A DNA stretch of 64,000 nt from NCBI RefSeq assembly GCF_963924675.1, contig NC_089230.1, positions 2,233,001-2,297,000 on the forward strand, written 5' to 3'. The stretch is from Phocoena phocoena. Lineage: Eukaryota > Chordata > Mammalia > Artiodactyla > Phocoenidae. The notes below the pieces were generated by a model. That model did no database searches. It was not told the DNA's origin and saw nothing but the letters and a program-made list of their open reading frames with translations. Both the position numbers and the translations under genes were made by a program. This document shows, piece after piece, positions 1-10,945 of the stretch. The stretch's first letter is position 1, and each line of letters starts with the position of its first letter.

Positions 1-2662
1 AGGCTACAATTCATGGGGAAGTAATTACCCCTCACCTCCTGGAAGAGGAGTGTACTTGCATTAGGTATAGTTCTTCTAGGACGAACATTTGTCCCTCCTC
101 CCCAGTTTATTTAGCTATTTACTCAAAAGTTTGTCTACATCAGTATGGGCTCATGTATTTATGGTATCCTTTGGGTTACAATCCAATGCTACGTTACTTA
201 CTCCTTTGCTCTAATTGTTCCAACTTTGGCGACTGGGGTCTTTCCCGTTGGCACCTGTGTCCTTTCGACTCGCCCCCCCCCCTCCCCACCACTACCTATT
301 TTGGGTTTTTTTAGTACTTCCTCACTGTTAGGCACTCCAGAACAGTCTAGGCTCATCTGGTAACTCCTGTGCCAGCCCTAGATTAGCCATTTCTCCAAGA
401 AGCCTGGGTGTGTTTTATTGGAGAATGGTATTAGGCAGTAAGATCTGGGTGCTGGGTGTACTCATTGCTACTGAGATGACACCGTTTCTAGGCACTCTCA
501 GTGGACAGAGTGAGGAGATGGGCATATGCTTACTGGCCCATATATATACACACACACCTATTTACTTCTGTATCTGCGTATCTATCTATCTATATCTATC
601 TATAAAATAAGGCTGAACTCACACTGACGTCCCAGCACACAGGCTCATTCTAGCACCCCCTTCTCACCCGCTGTCCCACTGCTGATCTTTGACCGTGAGA
701 AACCCAGTTTCCACTCTGTATACCACATTGCTTATTTGTTCAATCCTAGCTCACATGTAATTTCAGAATTGTTGAACTATTGCTTTGAGAATACTTCTCT
801 TTTTCACGTCTTTCCCTTCTGCCCTCCGTGTCCTTAACGGTTGGAATTTGACACAATTAATGTGCTGTCTTCTTTACGTTTGGATTAAAATAGGAAACAG
901 ATCATGAGTAATTTCCCCAAAAGCCTGACTTTAGTTATGACTGGCTCTGCCCTCTCCTCAGGCTGGGCCATATTCCCAAGTGGGGGCAAATGGAGTCCCC
1001 CAGACTCCCTTTCTCTGCGTTTTCTTAGACGGCAATTCCGGCTGCTGACATCAGCCTTCTGCCAGCCGTGATCCAGCCTCTCCTGGACACAGCCATCTGA
1101 GGAGGGGGCAAGGGAGGGGTCCTTTCCTCTTGTCCAGCTGTCACACGTCTTCTTCCGTCTCTGTCGTTCATCCAGAGGCACAGCCAGCTTCCCACAGACT
1201 TCTGGGTTCCAGGTCATCCCGGTGAGGGCCCCTCCTGCCTCCCAAACTGCTGAGCTGTTCTGCACGCGAGGCTGTGAGCTCACAGCCACTCGACCTCTCT
1301 TGGCTGCGGGTGGATCCCCTCACCAGGGTCACAGTTCAGAATCAGACTCACAGAATGGCGAGTTCTTCATTTGGCATTTAAGGCTCTGGGGGCCCAGAAA
1401 GTTTAAGTTTAGGGGAAAACCTCAGGAAGCTGAGGATCCCATAGCCACTTAAAAGGCTGAACTGGACTTGAACCAGAGCTTGCCCAGGAGAGAGTGGGCA
1501 GTGGGTCCCCTTATCCTGGAGCACAGTGGTCTATAATTGTCACGACCTAAACTTAACCTTGAACTCGCTTAAAGACCCCAACCTATAGACCAAAAGCGTT
1601 GACTTAAAGCTAGAGTTGGCTGTGTTACTGGATTTTCAAAACATCAGGGCGCATCTGTCAGCTACCACAACCCGCTAAGGAAGCAGCTGGACCTTTTTGC
1701 TGGAGAACAGGACATAATCCACCACTTGTAGCCATAGTGTCTCACCTTGGATTTTCTTCTCTAGCATCTTGTTTTTAGGTCCTATTTTAGAGTCACCCTC
1801 AGAAGAAAGACAAGAGACCTTTAAGTAATCTCAGAAGTTAAGTGCCAGGGTGTGGTTATTAGGTTCTCTTGGTGCGTTCACCTCCATCAGAGAGGGCTCT
1901 TTGCAGACTCCACACAAGAAGCACACCTCCTTCTGAATGTTCCAGACAGCCTCCAGTTTTCCCAAATAGGCATGTGTTGTTTAAAATGTGTATCTTATGT
2001 CATGTCTTATATCTGCCCGATGGACCCCCACCCTGAGCGGTTCCTGTGCAGATGGATATCTGAGTAACCAAATGCCAAGGGGCGTCTCCTGGGCGCTGAC
2101 ATTTCCAGGCAGGGCTGCAGGAGACCTTGCTGCTGCCCTCAGACCTTTCCCCCCTACAAGCCTCCCCTCTCCTGTTCTAAACGCGGGGGAGAAGGGGAGG
2201 GGTAGAAGGAAAGGGGCAAAGTTAAAGGAACAGAATGAAAGCTGAAAAATGAATATGTGCATGAAAGTTCTGCCATCAGCTCTCCCCACCACAGCTGCCC
2301 GCCCTGTAGGCGGGACAGTTCTGAGGACATGCCCGCCGCCCTGCGGACTGCGCTGCCTCTGGGAATGAAGGACTCCGGGTGCAGATTCTGTCTGGTCCCG
2401 CTGGGCTCGGGGCTGTCTGCCCATCCCCCCCCCCCCGCTCTGGAGTCCACGCTTGACATTTTGGTTCATACATTATCTGACCCACATGCAAAGGGGGTGC
2501 CTTGGCCCGTGCCGTGCTGTGTGTGGTCACGTATCCTTTGTTACCTGGACTGCCTCACCAGCGTGGGCTTTTGGGTTGTAAGGGGAAGGGGAGAAAAGGA
2601 AGGAGCAGCTCTCCCCCCAGGACTGCCCACCGTTTACTTGGGTTACTGTTTGTCCTTTGAGA
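1..2662. other. Presumed UNC93A intron, no exon recognised
   Basis: This stretch lies upstream of the UNC93A last exon on the same strand, so it is presumably intron. I looked for the preceding UNC93A exon, which should encode the segment just before the FGVLFEK block and end one base into a codon, and did not find it. Only a short imperfect AT/AC/TATC microsatellite near 540-605 stands out. The open frames here have no recognisable protein similarity. Confidence 0.5.
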
Positions 2663-4114
2663 GGTGTGCTGACCCGCAGGGGTGTGCTGACCCACAGGGG
2701 TGTGCTGACCCGCAGGACGTGCTGACCCGCAGGACGTGCTGACCCGCAGGACGTGCTGACCCACAGGGGTGTGCTGACCCGCAGGGGTGTGCTGACCCGC
2801 AGGGGTGTGCTGACCCGCAGGACGTGCTGACCCACAGGGGTGTGCTGACCCACAGGGGTGTGCTGACCCGCAGGACGTGCTGACCCGCAGGACGTGCTGA
2901 CCCACAGGGGTGTGCTGACCCGCAGGACGTGCTGACCCGCAGGGGTGTGCTGACCCGCAGGGGTGTGCTGACCCACAGGGGTGTGCTGACCCGCAGGGGT
3001 GTGCTGACCCACAGGGGTGTGCTGACACTGCAGGGGTGTGCTGACCCACAGGGGTGTGCTGACCCGCAGGGGTGTGCTGACCCACAGGGGTGTGCTGACC
3101 CGCAGGGGTGTGCTGACCCGCAGGGGTGTGCTGACCCGCAGGACGTGCTGACCCACAGGGGTGTGCTGACCCACAGGGGTGTGCTGACCCGCAGGACGTG
3201 CTGACCCGCAGGACGTGCTGACCCACAGGGGTGTGCTGACCCGCAGGACGTGCTGACCCGCAGGGGTGTGCTGACCCGCAGGGGTGTGCTGACCCACAGG
3301 GGTGTGCTGACCCGCAGGGGTGTGCTGACCCACAGGGGTGTGCTGACACTGCAGGGGTGTGCTGACCCACAGGGGTGTGCTGACCCGCAGGGGTGTGCTG
3401 ACCCACAGGGGTGTGCTGACCCGCAGGGGTGTGCTGACCCGCAGGACGTGCTGACCCGCAGGACGTGCTGACCCGCAGGACGTGCTGACCCGCAGGGGTG
3501 TGCTGACCCGCAGGACGTGCTGACCCGCAGGGGTGTGCTGACCCGCAGGGGTGTGCTGACCCGCAGGGGTGTGCTGACCCGCAGGACGTGCTGACCCGCA
3601 GGACGTGCTGACCCGCAGGACGTGCTGACCCGCAGGGGTGTGCTGACCCGCAGGACGTGCTGACCCGCAGGGGTGTGCTGACCCGCAGGGGTGTGCTGAC
3701 CCGCAGGACGTGCTGACCCGCAGGACGTGCTGACCCGCAGGACGTGCTGACCCGCAGGACGTGCTGACCCGCAGGGGTGTGCTGACCCGCAGGACGTGCT
3801 GACCCGCAGGGGTGTGCTGACCCGCAGGGGTGTGCTGACACTGCAGGGGTGTGCTGACCCGCAGGACGTGCTGACCCGCAGGGGTGTGCTGACCCGCAGG
3901 GGTGTGCTGACCCACAGGGGTGTGCTGACCCGCAGGGGTGTGCTGACCCGCAGGACGTGCTGACCCGCAGGGGTGTGCTGACCCACAGGGGTGTGCTGAC
4001 CCGCAGGGGTGTGCTGACCCGCAGGACGTGCTGACCCGCAGGGGTGTGCTGACCCGCAGGACGTGCTGACCCGCAGGGGTGTGCTGACCCGCAGGGGTGT
4101 GCTGACACTGCAGG
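2663..4114. repeat. GC-rich minisatellite (VNTR), about 80 units of 17-19 bp
   Basis: A tandem array of three related units is visible: an 18-mer ggtgtgctgacccgcagg (with a cccaca variant), a 17-mer acgtgctgacccgcagg, and a rare 19-mer containing gctgacactgcagg at about 3021, 3342, 3837 and 4101. A higher-order pattern is present: the order of unit variants from about 2758 repeats with a 321-bp offset from about 3079 (for example 2927 corresponds to 3248). Because the unit lacks stops on the minus strand and unit lengths are mixed modulo 3, all three minus frames stay open for 447-528 codons. These are not genes. The array lies in the presumed last intron of UNC93A. Confidence 0.95.
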
Positions 4115-4535
4115 ACCGGGCTCAGCGTTTTGCCACTTCATGAGTCACCATCCAGCCATGCGTCCACTTAGTCATTCAATAAGGATTTTCGCTGACGCTG
4201 GGTTGCGCTGGAATTATCATTCCAGATAAGATGGGTTCCTGCCTCAGGGAACCCACGGCCTAGCAGAGGACAGGGGGACGCAGGGCAATTCCATCAGCCA
4301 AAATGGTAGGCGTGGTGACGAGGCAGCTCCGGGCAGTGCAGCAGGACATCGGCCGGGATGCTCAGGCAGGTCCCCCTGTTGAAAACTTTCCCTTCCTCAG
4401 TGTCCCCCTTCCAGACACACTGCTGCCTCGCTCACGTCCTGGGGATGGGGTTGATTCCCGTTCGGCGAAACTTTACCACACTGCAAACAGGAACAGAAAA
4501 TCATTTACCTTCACCTAGAAGCATTATCAGACTGT
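4115..4535. other. Non-genic flank of the minisatellite, ancient-repeat-like
   Basis: The text from about 4160 (tcattcaataaggattttcgctgacgctggg in part) resembles a common old mammalian interspersed repeat that also appears near 8560, 33040 and 46880. I cannot assign the family by eye. No coding potential was seen. Confidence 0.3.
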
Positions 4536-4893
4536 ACTAGCTTGCTAGGGCTGCCATGACAAAATACAGCAGAAATGGAGACTTGAGGTCTGAGATCCAG
4601 GTGTGGCAGGGCTGTTCCCCGAGGCCTCTCTCCTGGGCGTGTACTCGGCCATCTTCTCCCCGTGTCCTCATGTGGCCGTCCCTCTGTGCATGTCTGTGTC
4701 CTGACCTCCTCTTCTTATATGGACACCTCTTATATAGTCACACGGGATTAGGACCCACCCTGATGATCTCCTTTAACTTGATCACCTCTCTACAGGCCCA
4801 ACTCCAAATACAGTCACACTCTGAGGTCCTGGGGGCCAGAACTAGTACATGTGGATTTGAGGGACACAGTTCAGCCCCTATCACAGACTCAGG
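4536..4893 (-). repeat. MaLR/MLT1-like LTR fragment
   Basis: The sequence opens with tactagcttgctagggctgccatgac and contains the 'ctccaaatacagtcacactctgaggt' type segment, familiar as the reverse orientation of an old ERVL-MaLR-type LTR repeat. It is recognised from memory of the consensus; the exact subfamily needs RepeatMasker. Confidence 0.5.
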
Positions 4894-4931
4894 TCATTTC
4901 TCTCCCAAACCTTCAGACAACCACCCAAGGG

Positions 4932-5351
4932 CAGAAAGAGAAAGACAAATACCGTATGCTAACACATATATATGGAATCTAAGAAAAAAAAAAATGTCAC
5001 GAAGTACCTAGGGGTAAAACAGGAATAAAGACACAGACCTACTAGAGAACGGACTTGAGGATATGGGGAGGGGGAAGGATAAGCTGTGGCAAAGAGAGTG
5101 GCATGGACATATATACACTACCAAACATAAAATAGATAGCTAGTGGGAAGCGGCCGCATAGCACAGGGAGATCAGCTCGGTGCTTTGTGACCACCTAAAG
5201 GGGTGGGATAGGGAGGGTGGGAGGGAGACTCAAGAGGGAAGAGATATGGGAACATATGTATATGTATAACTGATTCACTTTGTTATAAAGCAGAAACTAA
5301 CACACCATTGTAAAGCAATTATACTCCAATAAAGATGTTAAAAAAAAAAAG
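4932..5351 (+). mobile_element. 5'-truncated L1 3' end with target-site duplication
   Basis: This is the 3' UTR of a fairly young cetartiodactyl L1, ending in 'tactccaataaagatgtta' plus a poly-A tail. The same segment occurs at 29084-29347 (+) and 7244-7832 (-). An 11-bp target-site duplication, ccacccaaggg, flanks it at 4921-4931 and 5352-5362, which fixes the boundaries. Confidence 0.9.
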
Positions 5352-5362
5352 CCACCCAAGGG

Positions 5363-5891
5363 GGTTTGAGTCCCTTCATCAAGAACTCGGTGTGGGGCAG
5401 TCTCGCTTGGAGGCTTCACCTGGCTGAACGCTCTTACCCCTAAAGTCTCCAGGAGGGGAAGGAAAGGCCCACACAGTGGTAATCCCCTTGCCCTGCGGCA
5501 GGCACCAAAAACCCCACGGTTGAATAACTTATGTACTGTGCACTTCCCCTAAGTGCAGGAATGAATGGCCTTCCCCCTTCTCGCCTTCACCTACACGGGT
5601 CCCACCTCTCGGCCTTGCTTTTCTCACCTGCGAAGCTCGGGCTTGGGCCACGTCCCCTACAGTGCTAACTTTCATCCGTTCTGTTTCTTGTATATATGAT
5701 GGCTCTTCACTGCTAGAGAACATCACCTGACTTGCTATCATCCACAGCGTGAAATAATTCCAGTTTTTACAAAGGAAGGTCCTGGTTTTATTAGGAAAAC
5801 TGGGCCGTGGGGAAGTTGCATATTTTCGGTAATGATCAGAAAGGTCGTTTGCGGTTTTACAGCCACATTTTCACCCGTCTCCCCCCTGCAG
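5363..5891. other. Presumed UNC93A intron ending in a splice acceptor
   Basis: Unique-looking sequence with no recognisable repeat. It ends in a pyrimidine-rich tract followed by cccccctgcag at 5881-5891, which is the acceptor for the UNC93A last exon. Confidence 0.6.
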
Positions 5892-6157
5892 CTCTTTTCG
5901 GGGTCCTGTTTGAGAAGAACAAGGAGGCCGCCTTTGCCAGTTACCGCCTGTGGGAAGCCCTGGGCTTCGTCATCGCGTTCGGATACAGCATGTTTCTGTG
6001 TGTCAGCGTCAAACTCTACGTCCTCCTGGGCGTCCTGAGTCTGGCCATGGCGGCATATGGAACTGTCGAGTATCTGGGGTCCAAGAAGGTGGCCAGGCAG
6101 CTCACCGAAGAGCAGACAAAACCAGCTGAGGAAGGAGTAACACAGACAAAAACGTGA
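5892..6157 (+). CDS. UNC93A: UNC93A last coding exon (C-terminal part)
   Basis: The exon follows a good acceptor (pyrimidine tract plus CAG at 5889-5891) and enters one base into a codon, so the preceding intron is phase 1. It encodes about 87 residues ending at the TGA at 6155-6157. The segment reading FGVLFEKNKEAAF, YRLWEALGFVIAFGYSMF and LYVLLGVLSLAMAAYG matches the C-terminal end of UNC93A, a multi-pass membrane protein related to UNC-93 potassium-channel regulators and to UNC93B1, with a major-facilitator-like fold and poorly defined transport role. Two hydrophobic helices are visible (about residues 19-36 and 38-58 of the exon), then a charged cytoplasm-like tail. The reading frame is intact. 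The rest of the gene lies left of the window. Identification is from memory of the family, but is supported by its neighbours GPR31 and CCR6, which adjoin UNC93A in human 6q27. Confidence 0.9.
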
Positions 6158-6816
6158 AGCAACAAACCCCATGGTGGATGAACCCAGAGCGTATCAGCGG
6201 GAGAGTTTTACCTGAAGATGCCTCAGAGTTTATAGCTGATTCTTTATGACTACTTCAACATTTCATTTTTTACGTGAATCTTCTTTTCTATTTTATCAAA
6301 TTTTTCAGTCCACCCTCTCATCCATAGAGATCCAGAGTATACGTGAAAGATACAAACTCAGGGTACAATCAGCCACTCAGAACTTGCCTAGAATCATGGG
6401 TAACAGCTGATGCTTGTTTTTGTTGCTGTTGTTAAGAATTGGAAGGCTGCTTAAAAAATGCAGCCCAGGGCTTCGCTGCCGGAGCAGTGGTTGAGAGTCC
6501 GCCTGCTGATGCGGGGGACGCGGGTTCGTGCCCCGGTCCGGGAAGATCCCACACGCCGCAGAGCGGCTGGGCCCGTGAGCCACGGCCACCGAGCCTGCGC
6601 GTCTGGAGCCTGTGCTCCACAACGGGAGAGGCCACAGCAGTGAGAGGCCCGCGTACCACCAAAAAAAAAAAAAATTGCAGCCCAACACCATCATTTTACA
6701 AACAGGTAAACTGAGGTCCAGGCAAGTCAGTGACTACCTCTGAGAGTCAGTAAGTGACAAAGCCAGACTAGGGTTTATGTCTCTTAAAACTTATAGAGTA
6801 TGAGTTTCTAAATAAA
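6158..6816 (+). other. UNC93A: Presumed UNC93A 3' UTR with candidate poly-A signal
   Basis: Non-coding sequence after the UNC93A stop. The first AATAAA on the + strand that I noticed is at 6811-6816. If that signal is used, the 3' UTR contains a SINE at 6468-6674. This is inference; no transcript evidence is available. Confidence 0.35.
6468..6674 (+). mobile_element. CHR-type SINE, short form
   Basis: It has the tRNA-like head (gcagtggttgagagtccgcc) and a box-B-like gggttcgtgccccggtc, and ends 'gcccgcgtaccacc' plus poly-A. A duplication, tgcagccca, flanks it at 6459-6467 and 6676-6684. Confidence 0.92.
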
Positions 6817-6859
6817 TGCAATTACATTATGGACTTGACTCTTGTCCACATACTTTGGA

Positions 6860-6878
6860 CACACACACACACACACAA
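6860..6878. repeat. (AC)n microsatellite
   Basis: A simple dinucleotide run of about nine AC units. Confidence 0.9.
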
Positions 6879-6934
6879 GTCATCACATTACCCTGTTGTA
6901 GACCATTGGAGACAACAGACAAAAGTAATTTCCA

Positions 6935-7243
6935 GGGCTTCCCTGGTGGCGCAGTGGTTAAGAATCCGCCTGCCAATGCAAGGGGCATGGGTTCGAGCCC
7001 TGGTCTGAGAAGATCTCACATGCTGCGGAGCAACTAAGCCCATGTGCCACCACTACTGAGCCTGCGTGCCATAACTACTGAAGTTCGCATGTCCAGAGCC
7101 CATGCTCCGCAACAAGAGAAGCCACCGCAATGAGAAGCCCACGCACCGCAACGAAGAGTAGCCCGCACTCGCCACAGCTAGAGAAAGCCTGCACACAGCA
7201 ACAAAGACCCAATGCAAGTAAAAATAAATGATAGATAAATAAA
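6935..7243 (+). mobile_element. CHR-type SINE, long form, with L1 inserted in its tail
   Basis: Head 'gggcttccctggtggcgcag', a body of repeated 'gccacaactactgag'-like segments, and an AT-rich tail. The 5' duplication aaaagtaatttcca (6921-6934) is matched 12/14 by agaagtaatctcca at 7864-7877, beyond the L1 at 7244-7832. The L1 therefore landed in the tail of this SINE. Confidence 0.9.
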
Positions 7244-7832
7244 TTTTTTAACATCTTTATTGGAGTATACTTGCTTTACAATGGTGTGTTAGTTTCTGCT
7301 TTATAACAAAGTGAATCAGTTATACATATACATATGTCCCCATATCTCTTCCCTCTTGCGTCTCCCTCCTTCCCATCCTCCCTATCCCACCCCTCTAGGT
7401 GGTCACAAAGCACCGAGTTCATCTCCCTGTGCTATGCGGCTGCTTCCCACTAGCTATCTATTTTACGTTTGGTAGTGTATATATGTCCATACCACTCTCT
7501 CACTTTGTCCCAGCTTACCCTTCCCCCTCCCCATATCCTCAAGTCCATGCTCTAGTAGGTCTGTGTCTTTATTCCCGTCTTACCCCTAGGTTCTTCATGA
7601 CTTTTTTTTTTTTTCCTTAGATTCTATATATATGTGTTAGCGTATGGTATTTGTTTTTCTCTTTCTGACTTACTTCACTCTGTATGACAGACTCTAGGTC
7701 CATCCACCTGACTACAAATAACTCAGTTTCGTTTCTTTTTATGGCTGAGTAATATTCCATTGTATATATGTGCCACATCTTCTTTATCCATTTATCGGTT
7801 GATGGACACTTAGGTTGCTTCCATGTCCTGGC
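7244..7832 (-). mobile_element. L1 3' end, nested in a SINE tail
   Basis: Reverse-oriented L1 3' end beginning 'taacatctttattggagtat' and running into 'gttgatggacacttaggttg'. Its 3' UTR is nearly identical to the L1 copies at 4932 and 29084. It sits between the body and the 3' duplication of the SINE at 6935. Confidence 0.9.
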
Positions 7833-7877
7833 TAAAATAAATTTTTTTTAAAAAAGAATGTATAGAAGTAATCTCCA

Positions 7878-10475
7878 AAAGGATACGACATGTGAGGCTG
7901 ATAACACGATGAGCCTGGAGGTGGGGCATGCCAGTCACATGCCTTCTGCCCACTCACCAGCAGTACCTACGTCCCTCTGTCTTGCTCCTTCTTCACCATC
8001 TTTGACGGCTCGGGAACACCTGGTAACGCGGTCACGGCCCTTCTTTGAGCCCCGCTTTCTTTCTGAGGCATCCCAACCCTCTGGCACCTCTCAGACAGTG
8101 TTCCCCGTGTTTCCTCTTTTCTCCTTTCATGGACCTGTCAGTTAGATGGCTGTTTAAACACCACCCCCCTGTGGCCAGTGTTTCCGAGGTGCGTCCTTCA
8201 GCCCAGCCCAGCGCCCTCCAGGAGGCCACCTGGCCGCTCTCAGGGGCACTCTTGCCTCTAGGGCTTTGCTCACCTGCCTCGTCGACCTTGAACACTCTCC
8301 TGCCCTCAGCCCCTATCCATCGAGCTTGTCTGGGCTATGCTCGTGGCCCATGAACACACACTTTCTGACCTCGGTCTTTTGTATGAGCATCTCCCCCTGC
8401 TGGACCTCAAGCCTCCCAGTGTCCACTATGTAATACTAGTGGGTGCCTAATGGAGGTTTGTTGAGTGAAGAAAATGTAGCAATAATTCAAAGAAGGATGA
8501 ACCCATCCTTGGCCTGTCCACGAGCTTCCAGCCAAAGCCTGGCCCTTCCTCAGTCGTTGGTTCACTCACTCAGTACCAACCGAGCCCCAGATGCCCCAGA
8601 TGCAAAGCTGAGCCAATACACACGCTGTCCTTCCTTCCTGCAGCTTTCAGCTTCAGCCAAGAGAGAAGACAGGTGTTAATCAAATAAATAAACATTTTGG
8701 CTGCTGTGAGTAGACACATGAGGCCTCTCAGATGCCACCTGCCCCCGCTGGGATTCACCCAGGACCCCCAGCTCCGGGACTGGCTGCGCTCTGCAAACCC
8801 CGCCGTCCAGGCTGGGCCGTCCTGTCCGTGTGGCACCCTCTTGCCCCACCCGTCCGTCAGACAGCTCAGGTGCTGTGCTTCCCCTCCGTCCTCCGGCCGG
8901 TCTCCTCCAGGCCACACACACACACAGCCGCTCCCCATCACGTCCTGCCTGCCTTTCACAGCTCCCAACTTCCAGTCCTTCCTGCCGGCGCCAGACCCCC
9001 CCCTCTGCCCAGGACCAACCCCCTCCATCCCACAGCCCAGCTCCTTCTGAGGGCTCTCAAGTTCACGGTCTGAACGGACCACGACTATAGTCTTAACACC
9101 ACTGACGCTTTACGTTCTCGAAATCTCATAGCACCGTTTCCCCTTTTCTGCCAGTCTTGCTGGCCACCTTGCGCTGTGTCTGTTTGCAGGAGGCCTGACC
9201 CCTTTGCATTCCCCCAATGCGGAGCTCAAGTAATTTCACAGCGAGTCAAAGCTCATTGAGCATCTCTGCAGAAGGCGCTCGACGAGGGCTGGGTAGCACG
9301 GACCACCCGCCGACCTGCAGCGCTGAGACTCTGTACATAAGCCACGTGGGCCCTGCCTGCACATCAGGCTGACCACGGCCTGATTCGGAGCTGGGCTTTG
9401 GGTGCTCCCTCAGCTCAGAGCATCTGAACCTGAGGTGCCCTGCCTTGCTCAGGAATCCCTCAGACCTTGGCCCCGAGACACAGTGGCGCCAGGAGTATGC
9501 CCTAGGCTGAGGGTCCTGCAGGGATGCACGCTGTCCAACAGTGTCCCAGCATCAGAGCCCGGAGACAGGGGCCCCCCAGGCAGTCCTGGGTTTCCTTGAT
9601 TTCTTTTAATTTTTCGGAGGCCGGAGAGGCGCCCTCGGCTACTGACAGCACTGGTGTGACCTGACGCAGGGCTGCGCGCTGTTGAGTAGCTGCCTGCGCC
9701 CCGAGGATGGGCTGACCTGGCTTAGAAGGCAGCCGGGAGTGCTCAGTCCTCCTGAGCCTGGGTGCTGGTGCTGGGGGCACTCTGCCTGCAGAGATCCAGC
9801 AGACACCCAGAAATGAGGGGGATGTGGGCAGAGAGGCCCGGACTTGAATGTGCGGCCCAATGCTGCCCCGTCTCCCAGTTCCAGGCAGAGAAGCCAAGCG
9901 GAGGGCATCTCGGCGTGGCCCTGAGGCAGATCCCACTGCCTGAAGAGCGCACTCGAGGCCGAGGCGTCACCAGGCTCTGAACAGATGGCTGAGCACCTTG
10001 TTCTGTTTGCTGCTGCTGCTGCCCAAAGAAAACTGTGCCAGGAGCCCAAGCCCCTCCGGCGACGGGAGGGCGTCAGGTCCAGCTGGACGCAGGCCTGGGC
10101 GTCTGGAGGGCCGCCGCCAGGGCTGCCGAAGCTTCCCAGCTGGATAACACTTTTCCACCTGCCAACCGGCTGCGGGGCCGGCACTCTGGCCCTCCTACAG
10201 GGCTGCCTACGGCATTCGGGCCGTTTCTTTCCTCTTCATCCTTTGAACTTGGGCGTGTGCCCAGGTGCCCTGGAACGACGGGGCCGAGAGGCAGAGTCCT
10301 CGGGGCTCTTGTCTCCACCTGGGCAGGAGCGGGTGGGGAGGGTGAGCAGTGGGGCCCCTGCGTCATGTCAGCGTTGCTCTGGGAAGGCTGAATGGTGGCA
10401 GAAAGCAAGTGATTTAATCTTGCTCTTACTGTTCCATTTGCAAAATGGGACTCTTCCTGCTTCGTAAGGAATCAT
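7878..10475. other. Intergenic, no gene recognised
   Basis: GC-rich sequence with many short open frames on both strands, none showing recognisable protein motifs. About 8560-8700 resembles the same old interspersed repeat as 4160. No splice-bounded exon could be supported. Confidence 0.4.
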
Positions 10476-10488
10476 TAAGACAGTGTGC

Positions 10489-10697
10489 GGGCTTCCCTGG
10501 TGGCGCAGTGGTTGAGAGTCCGCCTGTCGATGCAGGGGACATGGGTTCGTGCCCCGGTCTGGGAAGATCCCACATGCCGCAGAGCGGCTGGGCCCGTGAG
10601 CCATGGCCGCTGAGCCTGCGCGTCCGGAGCCTGTGCCCCGCAACGGGAGAGGCCGCAACAGTGAGAGGCCCGCGTACCGCAAAAAAAAAAAAAAAAG
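10489..10697 (+). mobile_element. CHR-type SINE, short form
   Basis: Near-consensus short form ending 'cccgcgtaccgc' plus poly-A. It is flanked by a 12-bp duplication, taagacagtgtg, at 10476-10487 and 10698-10709. Confidence 0.95.
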
Positions 10698-10715
10698 TAA
10701 GACAGTGTGTTATTA

Positions 10716-10928
10716 AAAGGGGAAAGGGGCAGGGGAGATAAATTAGGAGTTTGTGATTAACATAGACTACTATATATAAAATAAACACAAGGACCTATTG
10801 TAGAGCACAGGGAAATATACTCAATATTTTATAATAAGCTATAAGGGAAAAGAATCTGAAAAAGTAGAGAGAGAGAGAGAGGGAATATGTATATGTAAAA
10901 AAATAAAATGCTTCGAATTTTTTTTAAA
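10716..10928 (+). mobile_element. L1 3' UTR fragment next to the SINE
   Basis: Contains 'attaacatagactactat', 'cctattgtagagcacaggg' and 'aagggaaaagaatctgaaaa', the old cetartiodactyl L1 3' UTR. A third copy of the flanking motif, aagacagtgtgttatta, recurs at 10699-10715 and 10929-10945, so this insertion used the same target as the SINE. Confidence 0.8.
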
Positions 10929-10945
10929 AAGACAGTGTGTTATTA

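Noticed and set aside
2527..4141. Minus-strand open frames of 447-528 codons (repetitive GQHTPAGQH / CGSAHPCGSA)
   Set aside because: They are translations of the minisatellite; all three frames are open because the repeat unit has no stop and mixed unit lengths. No start context, splice structure or known protein.
6935..6960. CTCF-like 'ccaccagggaagcc' in the head of every CHR SINE
   Set aside because: Only the first half of the core matches; recurring in all copies by descent, no reason to expect binding.
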